Shown here piece after piece: positions 34,161 to 46,700 of a DNA stretch of 64,000 bases. The DNA comes from Pristionchus mayeri (Eukaryota > Nematoda > Chromadorea > Rhabditida > Neodiplogasteridae): NCBI GenBank assembly GCA_036245805.1, contig BTRK01000005.1, positions 8,308,001-8,372,000 on the forward strand, read 5' to 3'. The position numbers and the translations under genes were made by a program. Below the pieces are notes generated by a model. The model made no database searches, was not told the DNA's origin, and saw nothing but the letters and a program-made list of their open reading frames with translations. The number at the start of each line of letters is the position of its first letter. Position 1 is the first letter of the stretch.

Positions 34161-34800
34161 TTTGACAAAAGGGCGTCCAGGGTCGATTGGCAAATACAAT
34201 TTTTTACTGCGTGGCCAAATTACCAGGCTAGCTTAACAACTAACTCAAATTATCTCAATCAACATTCGACCACTCGAAAATATTAGATGTTTAAATCGAA
34301 CAGGCTATTTGTCAAACGACTGATAAATGCGAAATGATCTGGCGACAGATCATGGAAGCAATATTGACCTTACCCGTTAAAGCACCTGGTGAGCACGTGT
34401 TTCTAAAGTTCAACAAAAACGATTGGCATAAATTGCTTATAATTCGAAGCTCATTAATGTGTAAAAATCGAAAGAAATTGTAGAATGACATTTTCTAAAC
34501 AACGTAAAATCAATCATTTCACTTTTACTTATATAGTCACACGATGTGTGTTTTCCTATTTGGTGTCGGTTTGCTATTCTGCGGTCTTCGCGATCTCGCC
34601 TCTCCTCGCGGTCTCCCACCAGGCGTGTGTACAGAGCGCGCGTTCTTCGTACTCAAAAGGTCTCTCTCCTTCTAGCTCACAGCTAATTTCTAAAAAGGGG
34701 GACCCTTGGTGATTTTTTGTCATATCTGGCTTCCGCTAATGTTGAATTAGAGCGAGGCTGAACCAATGTGACAATGCTGCGGCTGCAGCCGTTCGCTTTC
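34161..34800. other. Intergenic DNA, no supported gene
   Basis: No exon boundaries or repeat ends recognised. Confidence 0.25.
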
Positions 34801-35283
34801 CTATCGATTGTAAAATTATTTTAGAGTATTCTACCGTATATCTTGTTAGTGTAGAAACATTTTATGTTAGATTTTGGATTTTTAGAAAAATGTTTGACAT
34901 TAAAAAAAAAAAATGTTTGACCCAAGGAACTGGATCTGACCCAAGGAACTGGGTTACGGTAGTCAGTTGGCAACTGTATAATCGAACGGGCACGACACCA
35001 GATCGATTGTGCACGATACCAGGACTTCTTAGAAATAAAGTTAGTTCACGATAATCGGGGTTACGGTAGTCATATACGGTATCTGGTGGTGCTGTACTAT
35101 CGATTGGGTACGGTACTTTGACTGTTTAATTTGGGTACGGTATTTTCAATTTTTGAAAAAAGTTAGTTGGCGATAATCGGGATTACGGTAGCTATATACG
35201 GTATCAGGAAGTACTGTACTATCGATTGGTACAGTACTTAGTCTTGACCTACCCGTGACCTATCATAAATTTTTTGACCATGA

Positions 35284-35323
<40 letters not shown>

Positions 35324-35432
35324 TCATGGTACGTCGTTGAGCACTGCCTGACAAAAAACGTGTCAGGCAGTGCTCCTCCATGAATAGGGGGTCATGGGGG
35401 TCGCCGGCGGCGTGGGCAACTATGGCTACATT
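34801..35432. repeat. Degenerate hAT-like element of the ACTGTAG/CTTGGGTCAAACA family
   Basis: Shares GATTTTTAGAAAAATGTTTGAC, CAAGGAACTGGGTTACGGTA, GATATACGGTATC-type words and the terminal GCCGGCGGCGTGGGCAACTATG with the nested MITE at 16542-17248. Contains a (TA)n run and a 15-bp perfect hairpin at 35339-35375. Weaker relatives occur at 39758-39800, 52210-52440 and 61720-61990. Confidence 0.55.
35286..35322. repeat. (TA)n microsatellite
   Basis: An uninterrupted run of about 18 TA dinucleotides, bounded by TGACCA on the left and TGGTCA on the right, so it extends an existing TGACCATATGGTCA-type palindrome. Confidence 0.85.
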
Positions 35433-36267
35433 GGTAATTTTTTAACGAATGGACCACGTCGGCAAAAAAATTAGACACGTCGGAAAAAAATGAACAGCGA
35501 GACCCTATCTGACGTATGCTTCTGACACTGGAATTTGTGTACTGTTTAAAATGAACATAAAATTGAAGGAGCACAAATGTACGAATGAAATAAGAATCGT
35601 AAATCTGAGTTCAAATACGTCGTGATTTTACAACTAGTTGTCTGATACCAGTAATTCCTGTCAGGTAAAGCAATACAATTTCAACTAACTCGCTTCTACA
35701 GTGAAAAAATACTCAGCTATAGATTCAGCAGCGATCCGAATATGAACCAGTCAGTAAGCAGTGCCTTAGCAATGAAGTCACTACTCGGTTTCACGCAGTC
35801 TTGATCACTACCAGCTTCATGCCTAACATGATTGCATCGAGGTAACGGGAGCAAAACATTAGCAATATCTCAGATTGATATTTATCTCTAGGTGAACCAC
35901 AGCTAATCACCGTAGGAGGGTTGTCTATTACAAAAGTTCATGCAGATAAAAATGATGTGAAGAAAGAAGATGAGGTGTACTGAAACTAGTGGTTTTAACT
36001 GAAGAAAAAAAAATAACTGGTCGGAGAAGGCGAAAGCGAGTGAAAGGACGATGAAGAGGCAGATCATCGACCAGAGACCGAACAATATGGAGGGAAAACA
36101 TCGCAGGCATGGGAAGAATGATCTCACTCATTAAGATTAATGCATTGTTGTACAGTAATAGTTTTACAATTAAGAATAATAATCGAGATAAATTTACGCG
36201 TTGGTGGATTCGCGATACCTATGCGTAACAGGTTAATTTACATATGCGTAACAAGTTAAAAAACAAT
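35433..36267. other. Intergenic DNA with dispersed motifs
   Basis: Contains CTCGGTTTCACGCAGTCTTG at about 35784. 35970-36110 resembles 36950-37050 (AGTGAAAGGACGATGAAGAGG compared with AGTGAACGGACGTTGAGGAGG), a weak diverged repeat pair. Confidence 0.3.
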
Positions 36268-36313
36268 GAAGTTGTCAATTGAAGTAGCACACGCTATTTC
36301 AATTGACAACTTC
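36268..36313. ncRNA. Perfect 16-bp hairpin with 14-nt loop
   Basis: GAAGTTGTCAATTGAA at 36268-36283 is exactly reverse-complementary to 36298-36313. The stem is too short for a typical pre-miRNA. It could be a MITE remnant or a structured RNA element; transcription is not shown. Confidence 0.3.
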
Positions 36314-36372
36314 AGGTAAAACAATATTTTTTTTCAATAGCTCATTTGCTGCTCAAAGATGGAAAAAAACGT

Positions 36373-36616
36373 ATGATCAGAATGAACTGGAAGGACAAAT
36401 GGAGCAACGAACAAGTGAGATTGGAGACTCGTTTGGGCCAACAAGATTCGGAAAATGGACGATCATAGATGGACGAGGAGAGTGAGTGTATGGATCCCGT
36501 ATAATCGAGTGCACAAGCGAGGACAAGAAAGACCACGCGAGAGATGGATAAATGACATCACACGGAGAAAAAGCGAACCTTGGTGGAGCCTTACAGAAGA
36601 AGAATGTAACTCTTAA
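36373..36616 (+). pseudogene. RTE-type LINE, 3' end of the reverse transcriptase ORF
   Basis: From 36419 the frame reads WRLVWANKIRKMDDHRWTRR, VSVWIPYNRVHKRG, ERPRERWINDITRRKSEPWW and ends in TAA at 36614-36616. The pattern WA..I..M.D.RWT..V..W.P, then R..RP..RW.DDI, is the characteristic C-terminus of RTE-clade reverse transcriptases. Upstream in another frame, MIRMNWKDKWSNEQVR fits the segment that normally precedes it, so the copy is frameshifted and lacks the catalytic palm. A CTGATAAATTCTGTATTCTG tail follows. A dead 5'-truncated copy is typical of LINE insertion. Confidence 0.7.
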
Positions 36617-37424
36617 AAGCCAGATCAGCGCTAATAGCGACCCCTGATAAATTCTGTATTCTGTATTTGCTGCACCTACAACCATCTTAGATTTTTTTAA
36701 AAAGTCACCTTAAATACTGGCGATAGTATTCACGGAGAGGTAACCACTCATTTGTCTGGACATCTCTTCAGACGAGACGATGGCAGATGAATGGCTTTCG
36801 AGAGTCACGCAGTGGTTCCCTTCCCCTCTTCGTTTCCTACATTCGAAATTTGAGAAAAGAATCGAGTCCTTCGGATTGAGGAGTCCAAAATTTACAAAAA
36901 TTATACAAATTCGAGTTATTAATGAACAAACCAAGAATACTTTCAAAGTGCGGGTAATGTTACGTCGAGAATTATCTGGACAGAGAAGATGAACACGAGT
37001 GAACGGACGTTGAGGAGGCATAGCGTCGATCCGATTAGAGTGATTCATCGACCAAACAGATGACCGATTGCTGAATAAAGAGAACTCCGCAGATCTGAGG
37101 AGAAAAAAATATCATCATTGGCAATTGAAAGAACTTATATTTGTTGTCGTGAAGAAAACTAAAGTGTAATTGTCCGATCAAGAATTTCATGGGCTTCATC
37201 CACGTTTTCATCACGAAATCACCTGTTCGCTCGCTTCACCATATGCCTAGCCTCATTTTGATCCATGCGGATAACTTTGCATGATTAGCCAGAGAGTGTA
37301 CAAACATTTTTATAGTGGTATCGATCATCAAATGTTTGAAAAACTATGGAATACCTCGGCGAACGAACCCATACGATGATAGATGTGGAAGATATTGCAG
37401 CCATCTCGTCGTTAATATCTTCTA
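36617..37424. other. Intergenic DNA, no supported gene
   Basis: Open frames exist on both strands at 36710-37048 but without splice or family support. Confidence 0.25.
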
Positions 37425-38321
37425 TTAGGTTGGTGCATAAGTTTCTTTCCTTTTTATTTTTCAAATTTCTGTTGACGTATGTAGACTCTCATTATTTTCT
37501 GAATATCATGTGTAATGGCCATGATGGTAGATTACTACCATACATTTGATTTGGATCTACGCTGCATCGTGAGCAATTGACAACACTCAGAAAAAAAAGT
37601 CGGAAAATTGCTATTTTTAGCATTTTGGGTTGTATTCTGCTTAGCGAATACTTGTAGGATTCTGATTCTGCCCAACTAAGAAACACTTGGAGAGGAGGTG
37701 ATTGTTCTGCTAAGCACGAAAAATCCGGATTCGAACGTGTGTCGGAGACAGGGAACACGAAAAAGTGATGATTTCACCGGATAGATCTGAACATGATGAT
37801 TTCGAAAACTGGAGTTCTTGAACCGGAAGACCTATATTTTCCTAAATGTGCTAGCATAATTATAGGGCAAAGTACTTCACAACCCACCGCAATTGACCAC
37901 TCTTCAACGTTGCGTAAGAAAATGGCGCTCAGCAATTAGAGATCAATGATTTTCAAAGGTTGTAGATATTTAATTGGGCCAATATTTCTGGTAGGTTTCT
38001 CATGGCAGATTTGGTGGGTTATGTCGTATGACATACCCAGTCATAGTACTTTACAATGATGTGCTAATTGTAGCCTCTGCGCTATTCCCCTTGGAGCCTA
38101 GAGCAATTGAAAAGTCGGATTGATCGACCAGGTCCTACTAATTCCGAACCAAATTGTTCTATTCTAATTGATCTTATCAACATATTATAGTATTCGATAT
38201 AGAGTGTATACATGTTTGTATCAACAGCTAAAACAATTATTTGATTGGTTCATTGCGACGGTCTGGGGAGGTCAGAATGTTCGACCATGAAAAAAGAAAG
38301 AAACTTTTGCACCAACCTAAT
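37425..38321. mobile_element. Mariner-like element, 897 bp, deleted
   Basis: Ends TTAGGTTGGTGCATAAGTTTC and the complement of TTAGGTTGGTGCAAAAGTTTC, flanked by TA. Length and an internal CCCCTTGGAGCCTAGAGCAATT segment match the copy at 29058-29956, so both derive from one deleted master. No intact transposase. Confidence 0.7.
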
Positions 38322-38522
38322 ACAATAGGATCACTTTTATCTACATAGATTTGATAAGCCGAAGGGAGGATTATTGGAAGAGGCAGAAACAACTGACTAA
38401 ACAGAAAACGTGAAACACCGGTCAACACATTACGTTTGCATTTGAAATTTTAGTTCGTCTTGTACCGATCAGCAGTGGTAAAAACATTATAAATCAGTAT
38501 AATCCAGCCAACTTTCCCTCTG

Positions 38523-38680
38523 ATGGTGATGGCGCTTAGGAACGGTTGTGAGAGTTACCCCAACAATATTAGTTTTTTCCTCTTCGTAAGTGGGCACGGA
38601 TCGACCTTGGTCAACTCAGGAAGTTTTGAGATATTTCAGAATCATGAATGTTACTGGTGTAATCGTTCTCTGATTAGATT
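38523..38680 (-). pseudogene. Decayed copy of the 57.0-57.3 kb coding segment
   Basis: On the minus strand it reads SENDYTSNIHDSEISQNFLS, a TGA, then PRSIRAHLRR, aligning with SEIDYIWSIHDSMILRNFLT and GPWSITLHYEE at 57.2-57.3 kb. The in-frame stop marks it as the decayed copy. On the plus strand the same DNA offers a donor CTCTTC|GTAAGTGGG near 38585; the paralogue comparison favours the minus reading. Confidence 0.35.
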
Positions 38681-39057
38681 CCAAATCCTATGTTTTCTTA
38701 GAACAATAGTCAATTTCTCTCTCCAAAAATACTCGTCGATACTAGAACTGTGCAGGGAAGACGCCTTGACGTCGTCAACACTCTGAAATGAAGAATATAG
38801 AAAGATAAAATAATTTAATGATTGTTACCTCCAGATAGTTTTCGTCAATGAGTCAAGCAATCAATCTCTCCCACACCGCTCACGAAATCTGCAGGGTAGA
38901 AGCCATCACGAGGTGGCCGAATCATCGAATTTTGAGCAACCCATAACTCTAAAATATATCGTGCACACTCATATTGCCTTGTCAAAATTCGCTCTTACTA
39001 TTTCATTTTACAATATTTCTTAAATACTACTACCTACACACCCTGGCTCTGTAGTCG

Positions 39058-39325
39058 AAGAGGGGTCCCATGATGGGTCCCCTGAAAGTTAGCGGGCCCA
39101 CCTCTTTTTTGGGGCCCGCAGTAATTTTTGACGCCAGAAATACTGCGGGCCCACAACTTTTGCTGGGCCCGCGGATGTTTTCCATCAATTGAGCATAACT
39201 CCTAAACACACCGAATCAAAGGGATCCCATCAAGTTAATGATCCCATATTTAGAATTAAAGGGGCCCCATGTTTTCGGGACCCCTCTTATTTTCGTATTT
39301 TAAATTTCAGGGGTCCCATAGTTTT
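39058..39325. repeat. Cluster of GGGNCCC palindromes in an imperfect inverted repeat
   Basis: About ten GGGNCCC or GGGCCCGC words occur in 265 bp (e.g. GGGGTCCCATGATGGGTCCCC at the left end, CGGGACCCC and GGGGTCCCAT at the right). The outer words are mirror-related. It is strongly GC-rich against AT-rich surroundings. No coding. Confidence 0.6.
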
Positions 39326-39787
39326 TTTTACAGCAAATCACTATACCAGTTGTTCGTTACAGAAAAGTTGATAAACCGACATGTATAATAATATTTCAAC
39401 CGCAAAACTTAATACGGCCTTTCGACATTATTGTTCTTCCTTTTATAATCTATAAAACATAATCGACAGCACACTTTTCTATCCGATGTTACTGAAGCAA
39501 TTTATTTTGCTGCAGATTGATTGCATTACTGAGTAGACGCGTGAATAATAATTTAAATTGTCTTTTGTTATTTGTTCGCAAAAATATGATGAGATTAGTT
39601 GCGCTTGCTCTTTCGGACACACATATCATTGGTGACAAATCGATCCAATATTAACAAGTTTTAATGTTTTATCAAGCTTTCTCGTAATGGGTGGATTTGG
39701 ATTAACCGTTGCGTTTGGTACTAGAAAAAAGCATAAACCTCAGTCAAGTTGCTGCAGCCGTGTAACTGGATCTGGCCCATTGAACTG

Positions 39788-40790
39788 GGTTACGGTACTA
39801 GAAATACGACCAGATCGATGGCAAGGGAAAGAGATAAAATGACGTGTGGTTGCTGAAGATGAAGATGCGCGTAGACGGGTACGAAATCATGTAACCATCG
39901 ATTCAAGAGAGATCGACTCTTCCAACTAGAGGTCTAAACGGTCAGACAAGATACCCGTACTGATAAACATGCAATATCAAAAAGAGAAAGCGTATCGATC
40001 GGTGTTTCACGATTGGCCCATTATTCATCATTTGGTGCTCCTTTAATTTTGAACCGGGATCCGGTGGTACAAAAAATATGTAAAAAATGCCTTCTGTATT
40101 ATAATATAATTTATCTTTTTGTTTTGTAATATTTATATTTTGCCACAGGGACCAAAAGCCAATTATTTTATGGATAAGCTCTTGATGATCAACTCTCCGT
40201 GAAACCGAAATCTCTCAATTTGAAACTTTAAAACGCATAACCTCGGTCAGGTGATGCAGTTGGTGCAGCCATCGCAGAAGATGATCGGAACGATGACCTA
40301 ATTCTGCAAAAGGTTTTATTTTAATATTTGAGGTATTAAAGAATCATTGAATTGAAAGACCCAAAACGCTCCAGTTAAAGGAGGAGTAAACTCAAAATTC
40401 AATTTTTGAAGCTATCATATGCACTGCCTATAGCTCCATAACGATAAGAAGCTCCGAAATTTTCACACTGATATCTCCATTCCGAACAGAGTTATAGCTA
40501 GTTGGCTGGGAGCCAGATCAGGGAAAGCTCAGGGAAGGAGGCGAGATAGCACGCGACTTGAAGAGAGTGCGTCCCTAGGTGAAACATATTCCAACCGGGC
40601 GCGCGTTTGCATTTACTCCTCCTTAAGAAGAAATGGTGAATCATCAATCAACATACTGCGCAATTTATAAATACATTTTTGGAACCAATACTTTCTTTCA
40701 GAAAAATCGAACTGACCAAAAAATGCCAGTTCAGATTATCCCTACTGAGTAGCGGTATCTGCGTCCCCGAGTTATGATGAATGAAATAGT
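39788..40790. repeat. Segmental duplication, copy 1 (partner 60665-62521)
   Basis: Matches 60665-61125 and 62213-62521 in order: AAATGACGTSTGGTT.., GATAAACATGCAATATCA, CATTTGGTGCTCCTT, CTCTTGATGATCAACTCTCC, AAAACGCATAACCTCGGTCAGG, AACATACTGCGCAATTTATA, GAGTTATGATGAATGAA. Copy 1 carries the TTAA MITE at 40375-40626, absent from copy 2; copy 2 carries about 1.09 kb (61126-62212) absent here. The satellite begins directly after this block. Confidence 0.75.
40375..40626. mobile_element. TTAA-flanked MITE, copy 2 of 3
   Basis: 252 bp, TTAAAGGAGGAGTAAA ... TTTACTCCTCCTTAA (one T lost at the right end). The paralogous locus near 62367 reads CCAGTTAAGCAGAAATGG with a single TTAA, whereas here the flanks are CCAG|TTAA..TTAA|GAAGAAATGG, so insertion with TTAA duplication is directly visible. 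Confidence 0.85.
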
Positions 40791-40792
40791 TG

Positions 40793-43700
40793 TCTAAGTT
40801 TTTAAGATGCACAGTTTACTAAGTTCTTAAGATAAGTTTGGAAGACAAAGGTGGCAAAATTACGAAGCCCAAGCATTTTTTCATGAAGATTACTACTTAA
40901 TTCGTTCTAAGTTTCTAAGAAAGTGATAGCTAAATGGCGGAAACATATCCAAGCATTCTTTACGATATCACCGCCCAATTAACCTAAACTTTCGGTTTCC
41001 AGTTAACTACTTGACTGGTTCTAAGTTCTTAAGAACGTGATAGCTAAATTCCGGGAACATATCCAAGCAATCTTTCCCACGATCTCAGCGCATCTAAACT
41101 CCCGGTTTCCAGGTAACTACTTGACTGGTTCTAAGTTCTTAAGAACGTGATAGCTAAATGCCAGGAACATATCCAAGCAATCTTTCCCACGATCTCAGCG
41201 CACCGTTACATCTAAACTCCCGGTTTCCAGTTAACTACTTGACTGGTTCTAAGTTCTTAAGAACGTGATAGCTAAATACCGGGAACATATTCAAGCATTC
41301 TTTCCGAAGATGTTTACTACTGACGTTTCTAAGTTTCTAAGAAAGTGAGAGCTAAATGCCAGGAACATTTCCAAGCATTCTTTACGATATCACTGCCCAA
41401 TTAACCTAAACTTTCGGTTTCCAGTTAACTACTTGACTGGTTCTAAGTTCTTAAGAACGTGATAGCTAAATACCGGGAACATATTCAAGCATTCTTTCCG
41501 AAGATGTTTACTACTGACGTTTCTAAGTTTCTAAGAAAGTGAGAGCTAAATGCCAGGAACATATCCAAGCATTCTTTACGATATCACCACCCAATTAACC
41601 TAAACTTTCGGTTTCCAGTTAACTACTTGACTGGTTCTAAGTTCTTAAGAACGTGATAGCTAAATCCCGGTAACATATCCAAGCAATCTTTCCCACGATC
41701 TCAGCGCTCCGTTACATCTAAACTCCCGGTTTCCAGTTAACTACTTGACTGGTTCTAAGTTCTTAAGAACGTGATAGCTAAATACCGGGAACATATTCAA
41801 GCATTCTTTCCGAAGATGTTTACTACTGACGTTTCTAAGTTTCTAAGAAAGTGAGAGCTAAATGCCAGGAACATATCCAAGCATTCTTTACGATATCACC
41901 ACCCAATTAACCTAAACTTTCGGTTTCCAGTTAACTACTTGACTGGTTCTAAGTTCTTAAGAACGTGATAGCTAAATCCCGGTAACATATCCAAGCAATC
42001 TTTCCCACGATCTCAGCGCACCGTTACATCTAAACTCCCGGTTTCCAGTTAACTACTTGACTGGTTCTAAGTTCTTAAGAACGTGATAGCTAAATCCCGG
42101 TAACATATCCAAGCAATCTTTCCCACGATCTCAGCGCTCCGTTACATCTAAACTCCCGGTTTCCAGTTAACTACTTGACTGGTTCTAAGTTCTTAAGAAC
42201 GTGATAGCTAAATACCGGGAACATATTCAAGCATTCTTTCCGAAGATGTTTACTACTGACGTTTCTAAGTTTCTAAGAAAGTGAGAGCTAAATGCCAGGA
42301 ACATATCCAAGCATTCTTTACGATATCACCACCCAATTAACCTAAACTTTCGGTTTCCAGTTAACTACTTGACTGGTTCTAAGTTCTTAAGAACGTGATA
42401 GCTAAATCCCGGTAACATATCCAAGCAATCTTTCCCACGATCTCAGCGCACCGTTACATCTAAACTCCCGGTTTCCAGTTAACTACTTGACTGGTTCTAA
42501 GTTCTTAAGAACGTGATAGCTAAATCCCGGTAACATATCCAAGCAATCTTTCCCACGATCTCAGCGCTCCGTTACATCTAAACTCCCGGTTTCCAGTTAA
42601 CTACTTGACTGGTTCTAAGTTCTTAAGAACGTGATAGCTAAATACCGGGAACATATTCAAGCATTCTTTCCGAAGATGTTTACTACTGACGTTTCTAAGT
42701 TTCTAAGAAAGTGAGAGCTAAATGCCAGGAACATATCCAAGCATTCTTTACGATATCACCACCCAATTAACCTAAACTTTCGGTTTCCAGTTAACTACTT
42801 GACTGGTTCTAAGTTCTTAAGAACGTGATAGCTAAATCCCGGTAACATATCCAAGCAATCTTTCCCACGATCTCAGCGCTCCGTTACATCTAAACTCCCG
42901 GTTTCCAGTTAACTACTTGACTGGTTCTAAGTTCTTAAGAACGTGATAGCTAAATACCGGGAACATATTCAAGCATTCTTTCCGAAGATGTTTACTACTG
43001 ACGTTTCTAAGTTTCTAAGAAAGTGAGAGCTAAATGCCAGGAACATATCCAAGCATTCTTTACGATATCACCACCCAATTAACCTAAACTTTCGGTTTCC
43101 AGTTAACTACTTGACTGGTTCTAAGTTCTTAAGAACGTGATAGCTAAATCCCGGTAACATATCCAAGCAATCTTTCCCACGATCTCAGCGCTCCGTTACA
43201 TCTAAACTCCCGGTTTCCAGTTAACTACTTGACTGGTTCTAAGTTCTTAAGAACGTGATAGCTAAATACCGGGAACATATTCAAGCATTCTTTCCGAAGA
43301 TGTTTACTACTGACGTTTCTAAGTTTCTAAGAAAGTGAGAGCTAAATGCCAGGAACATATCCAAGCATTCTTTACGATATCACCACCCAATTAACCTAAA
43401 CTTTCGGTTTCCAGTTAACTACTTGACTGGTTCTAAGTTCTTAAGAACGTGATAGCTAAATCCCGGTAACATATCCAAGCAATCTTTCCCACGATCTCAG
43501 CGCTCCGTTACATCTAAACTCCCGGTTTCCAGTTAACTACTTGACTGGTTCTAAGTTCTTAAGAACGTGATAGCTAAATACCGGGAACATATTCAAGCAT
43601 TCTTTCCGAAGATGTTTACTACTGACGTTTCTAAGTTTCTAAGAAAGTGAGAGCTAAATGCCAGGAACATATCCAAGCATTCTTTACGATATCACCACCC

Positions 43701-46700
43701 AATTAACCTAAACTTTCGGTTTCTAGTTAACTACTTGACTGGTTCTAAGTTCTTAAGAACGTGATAGCTAAATCCCGGTAACATATCCAAGCAATCTTTC
43801 CCACGATCTCAGCGCACCGTTACATCTAAACTCCCGGTTTCCAGTTAACTACTTGACTGGTTCTAAGTTCTTAAGAACGTGATAGCTAAATCCCGGTAAC
43901 ATATCCAAGCAATCTTTCCCACGATCTCAGCGCTCCGTTACATCTAAACTCCCGGTTTCCAGTTAACTACTTGACTGGTTCTAAGTTCTTAAGAACGTGA
44001 TAGCTAAATACCGGGAACATATTCAAGCATTCTTTCCGAAGATGTTTACTACTGACGTTTCTAAGTTTCTAAGAAAGTGAGAGCTAAATGCCAGGAACAT
44101 ATCCAAGCATTCTTTACGATATCACCACCCAATTAACCTAAACTTTCGGTTTCCAGTTAACTACTTGACTGGTTCTAAGTTCTTAAGAACGTGATAGCTA
44201 AATCCCGGTAACATATCCAAGCAATCTTTCCCACGATCTCAGCGCACCGTTACATCTAAACTCCCGGTTTCCAGTTAACTACTTGACTGGTTCTAAGTTC
44301 TTAAGAACGTGATAGCTAAATCCCGGTAACATATCCAAGCAATCTTTCCCACGATCTCAGCGCTCCGTTACATCTAAACTCCCGGTTTCCAGTTAACTAC
44401 TTGACTGGTTCTAAGTTCTTAAGAACGTGATAGCTAAATACCGGGAACATATTCAAGCATTCTTTCCGAAGATGTTTACTACTGACGTTTCTAAGTTTCT
44501 AAGAAAGTGAGAGCTAAATGCCAGGAACATATCCAAGCATTCTTTACGATATCACCACCCAATTAACCTAAACTTTCGGTTTCCAGTTAACTACTTGACT
44601 GGTTCTAAGTTCTTAAGAACGTGATAGCTAAATCCCGGTAACATATCCAAGCAATCTTTCCCACGATCTCAGCGCTCCGTTACATCTAAACTCCCGGTTT
44701 CCAGTTAACTACTTGACTGGTTCTAAGTTCTTAAGAACGTGATAGCTAAATACCGGGAACATATTCAAGCATTCTTTCCGAAGATGTTTACTACTGACGT
44801 TTCTAAGTTTCTAAGAAAGTGAGAGCTAAATGCCAGGAACATATCCAAGCATTCTTTACGATATCACCACCCAATTAACCTAAACTTTCGGTTTCCAGTT
44901 AACTACTTGACTGGTTCTAAGTTCTTAAGAACGTGATAGCTAAATCCCGGTAACATATCCAAGCAATCTTTCCCACGATCTCAGCGCTCCGTTACATCTA
45001 AACTCCCGGTTTCCAGTTAACTACTTGACTGGTTCTAAGTTCTTAAGAACGTGATAGCTAAATACCGGGAACATATTCAAGCATTCTTTCCGAAGATGTT
45101 TACTACTGACGTTTCTAAGTTTCTAAGAAAGTGAGAGCTAAATGCCAGGAACATATCCAAGCATTCTTTACGATATCACCACCCAATTAACCTAAACTTT
45201 CGGTTTCCAGTTAACTACTTGACTGGTTCTAAGTTCTTAAGAACGTGATAGCTAAATCCCGGTAACATATCCAAGCAATCTTTCCCACGATCTCAGCGCT
45301 CCGTTACATCTAAACTCCCGGTTTCCAGTTAACTACTTGACTGGTTCTAAGTTCTTAAGAACGTGATAGCTAAATACCGGGAACATATTCAAGCATTCTT
45401 TCCGAAGATGTTTACTACTGACGTTTCTAAGTTTCTAAGAAAGTGAGAGCTAAATGCCAGGAACATATCCAAGCATTCTTTACGATATCACCACCCAATT
45501 AACCTAAACTTTCGGTTTCCAGTTAACTACTTGACTGGTTCTAAGTTCTTAAGAACGTGATAGCTAAATCCCGGTAACATATCCAAGCAATCTTTCCCAC
45601 GATCTCAGCGCACCGTTACATCTAAACTCCCGGTTTCCAGTTAACTACTTGACTGGTTCTAAGTTCTTAAGAACGTGATAGCTAAATCCCGGTAACATAT
45701 CCAAGCAATCTTTCCCACGATCTCAGCGCTCCGTTACATCTAAACTCCCGGTTTCCAGTTAACTACTTGACTGGTTCTAAGTTCTTAAGAACGTGATAGC
45801 TAAATACCGGGAACATATTCAAGCATTCTTTCCGAAGATGTTTACTACTGACGTTTCTAAGTTTCTAAGAAAGTGAGAGCTAAATGCCAGGAACATATCC
45901 AAGCATTCTTTACGATATCACCACCCAATTAACCTAAACTTTCGGTTTCCAGTTAACTACTTGACTGGTTCTAAGTTCTTAAGAACGTGATAGCTAAATC
46001 CCGGTAACATATCCAAGCAATCTTTCCCACGATCTCAGCGCACCGTTACATCTAAACTCCCGGTTTCCAGTTAACTACTTGACTGGTTCTAAGTTCTTAA
46101 GAACGTGATAGCTAAATCCCGGTAACATATCCAAGCAATCTTTCCCACGATCTCAGCGCTCCGTTACATCTAAACTCCCGGTTTCCAGTTAACTACTTGA
46201 CTGGTTCTAAGTTCTTAAGAACGTGATAGCTAAATACCGGGAACATATTCAAGCATTCTTTCCGAAGATGTTTACTACTGACGTTTCTAAGTTTCTAAGA
46301 AAGTGAGAGCTAAATGCCAGGAACATATCCAAGCATTCTTTACGATATCACCACCCAATTAACCTAAACTTTCGGTTTCCAGTTAACTACTTGACTGGTT
46401 CTAAGTTCTTAAGAACGTGATAGCTAAATCCCGGTAACATATCCAAGCAATCTTTCCCACGATCTCAGCGCTCCGTTACATCTAAACTCCCGGTTTCCAG
46501 TTAACTACTTGACTGGTTCTAAGTTCTTAAGAACGTGATAGCTAAATACCGGGAACATATTCAAGCATTCTTTCCGAAGATGTTTACTACTGACGTTTCT
46601 AAGTTTCTAAGAAAGTGAGAGCTAAATGCCAGAAACATATCCAAGCATTCTTTACGATATCACCACCCAATTAACCTAAACTTTCGGTTTCCAGTTAACT

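Noticed and set aside
37425..38321. Mariner transposase coding remnant
   Set aside because: A segment loosely resembled the C-terminal catalytic region but could not be aligned convincingly; only the termini are diagnostic.
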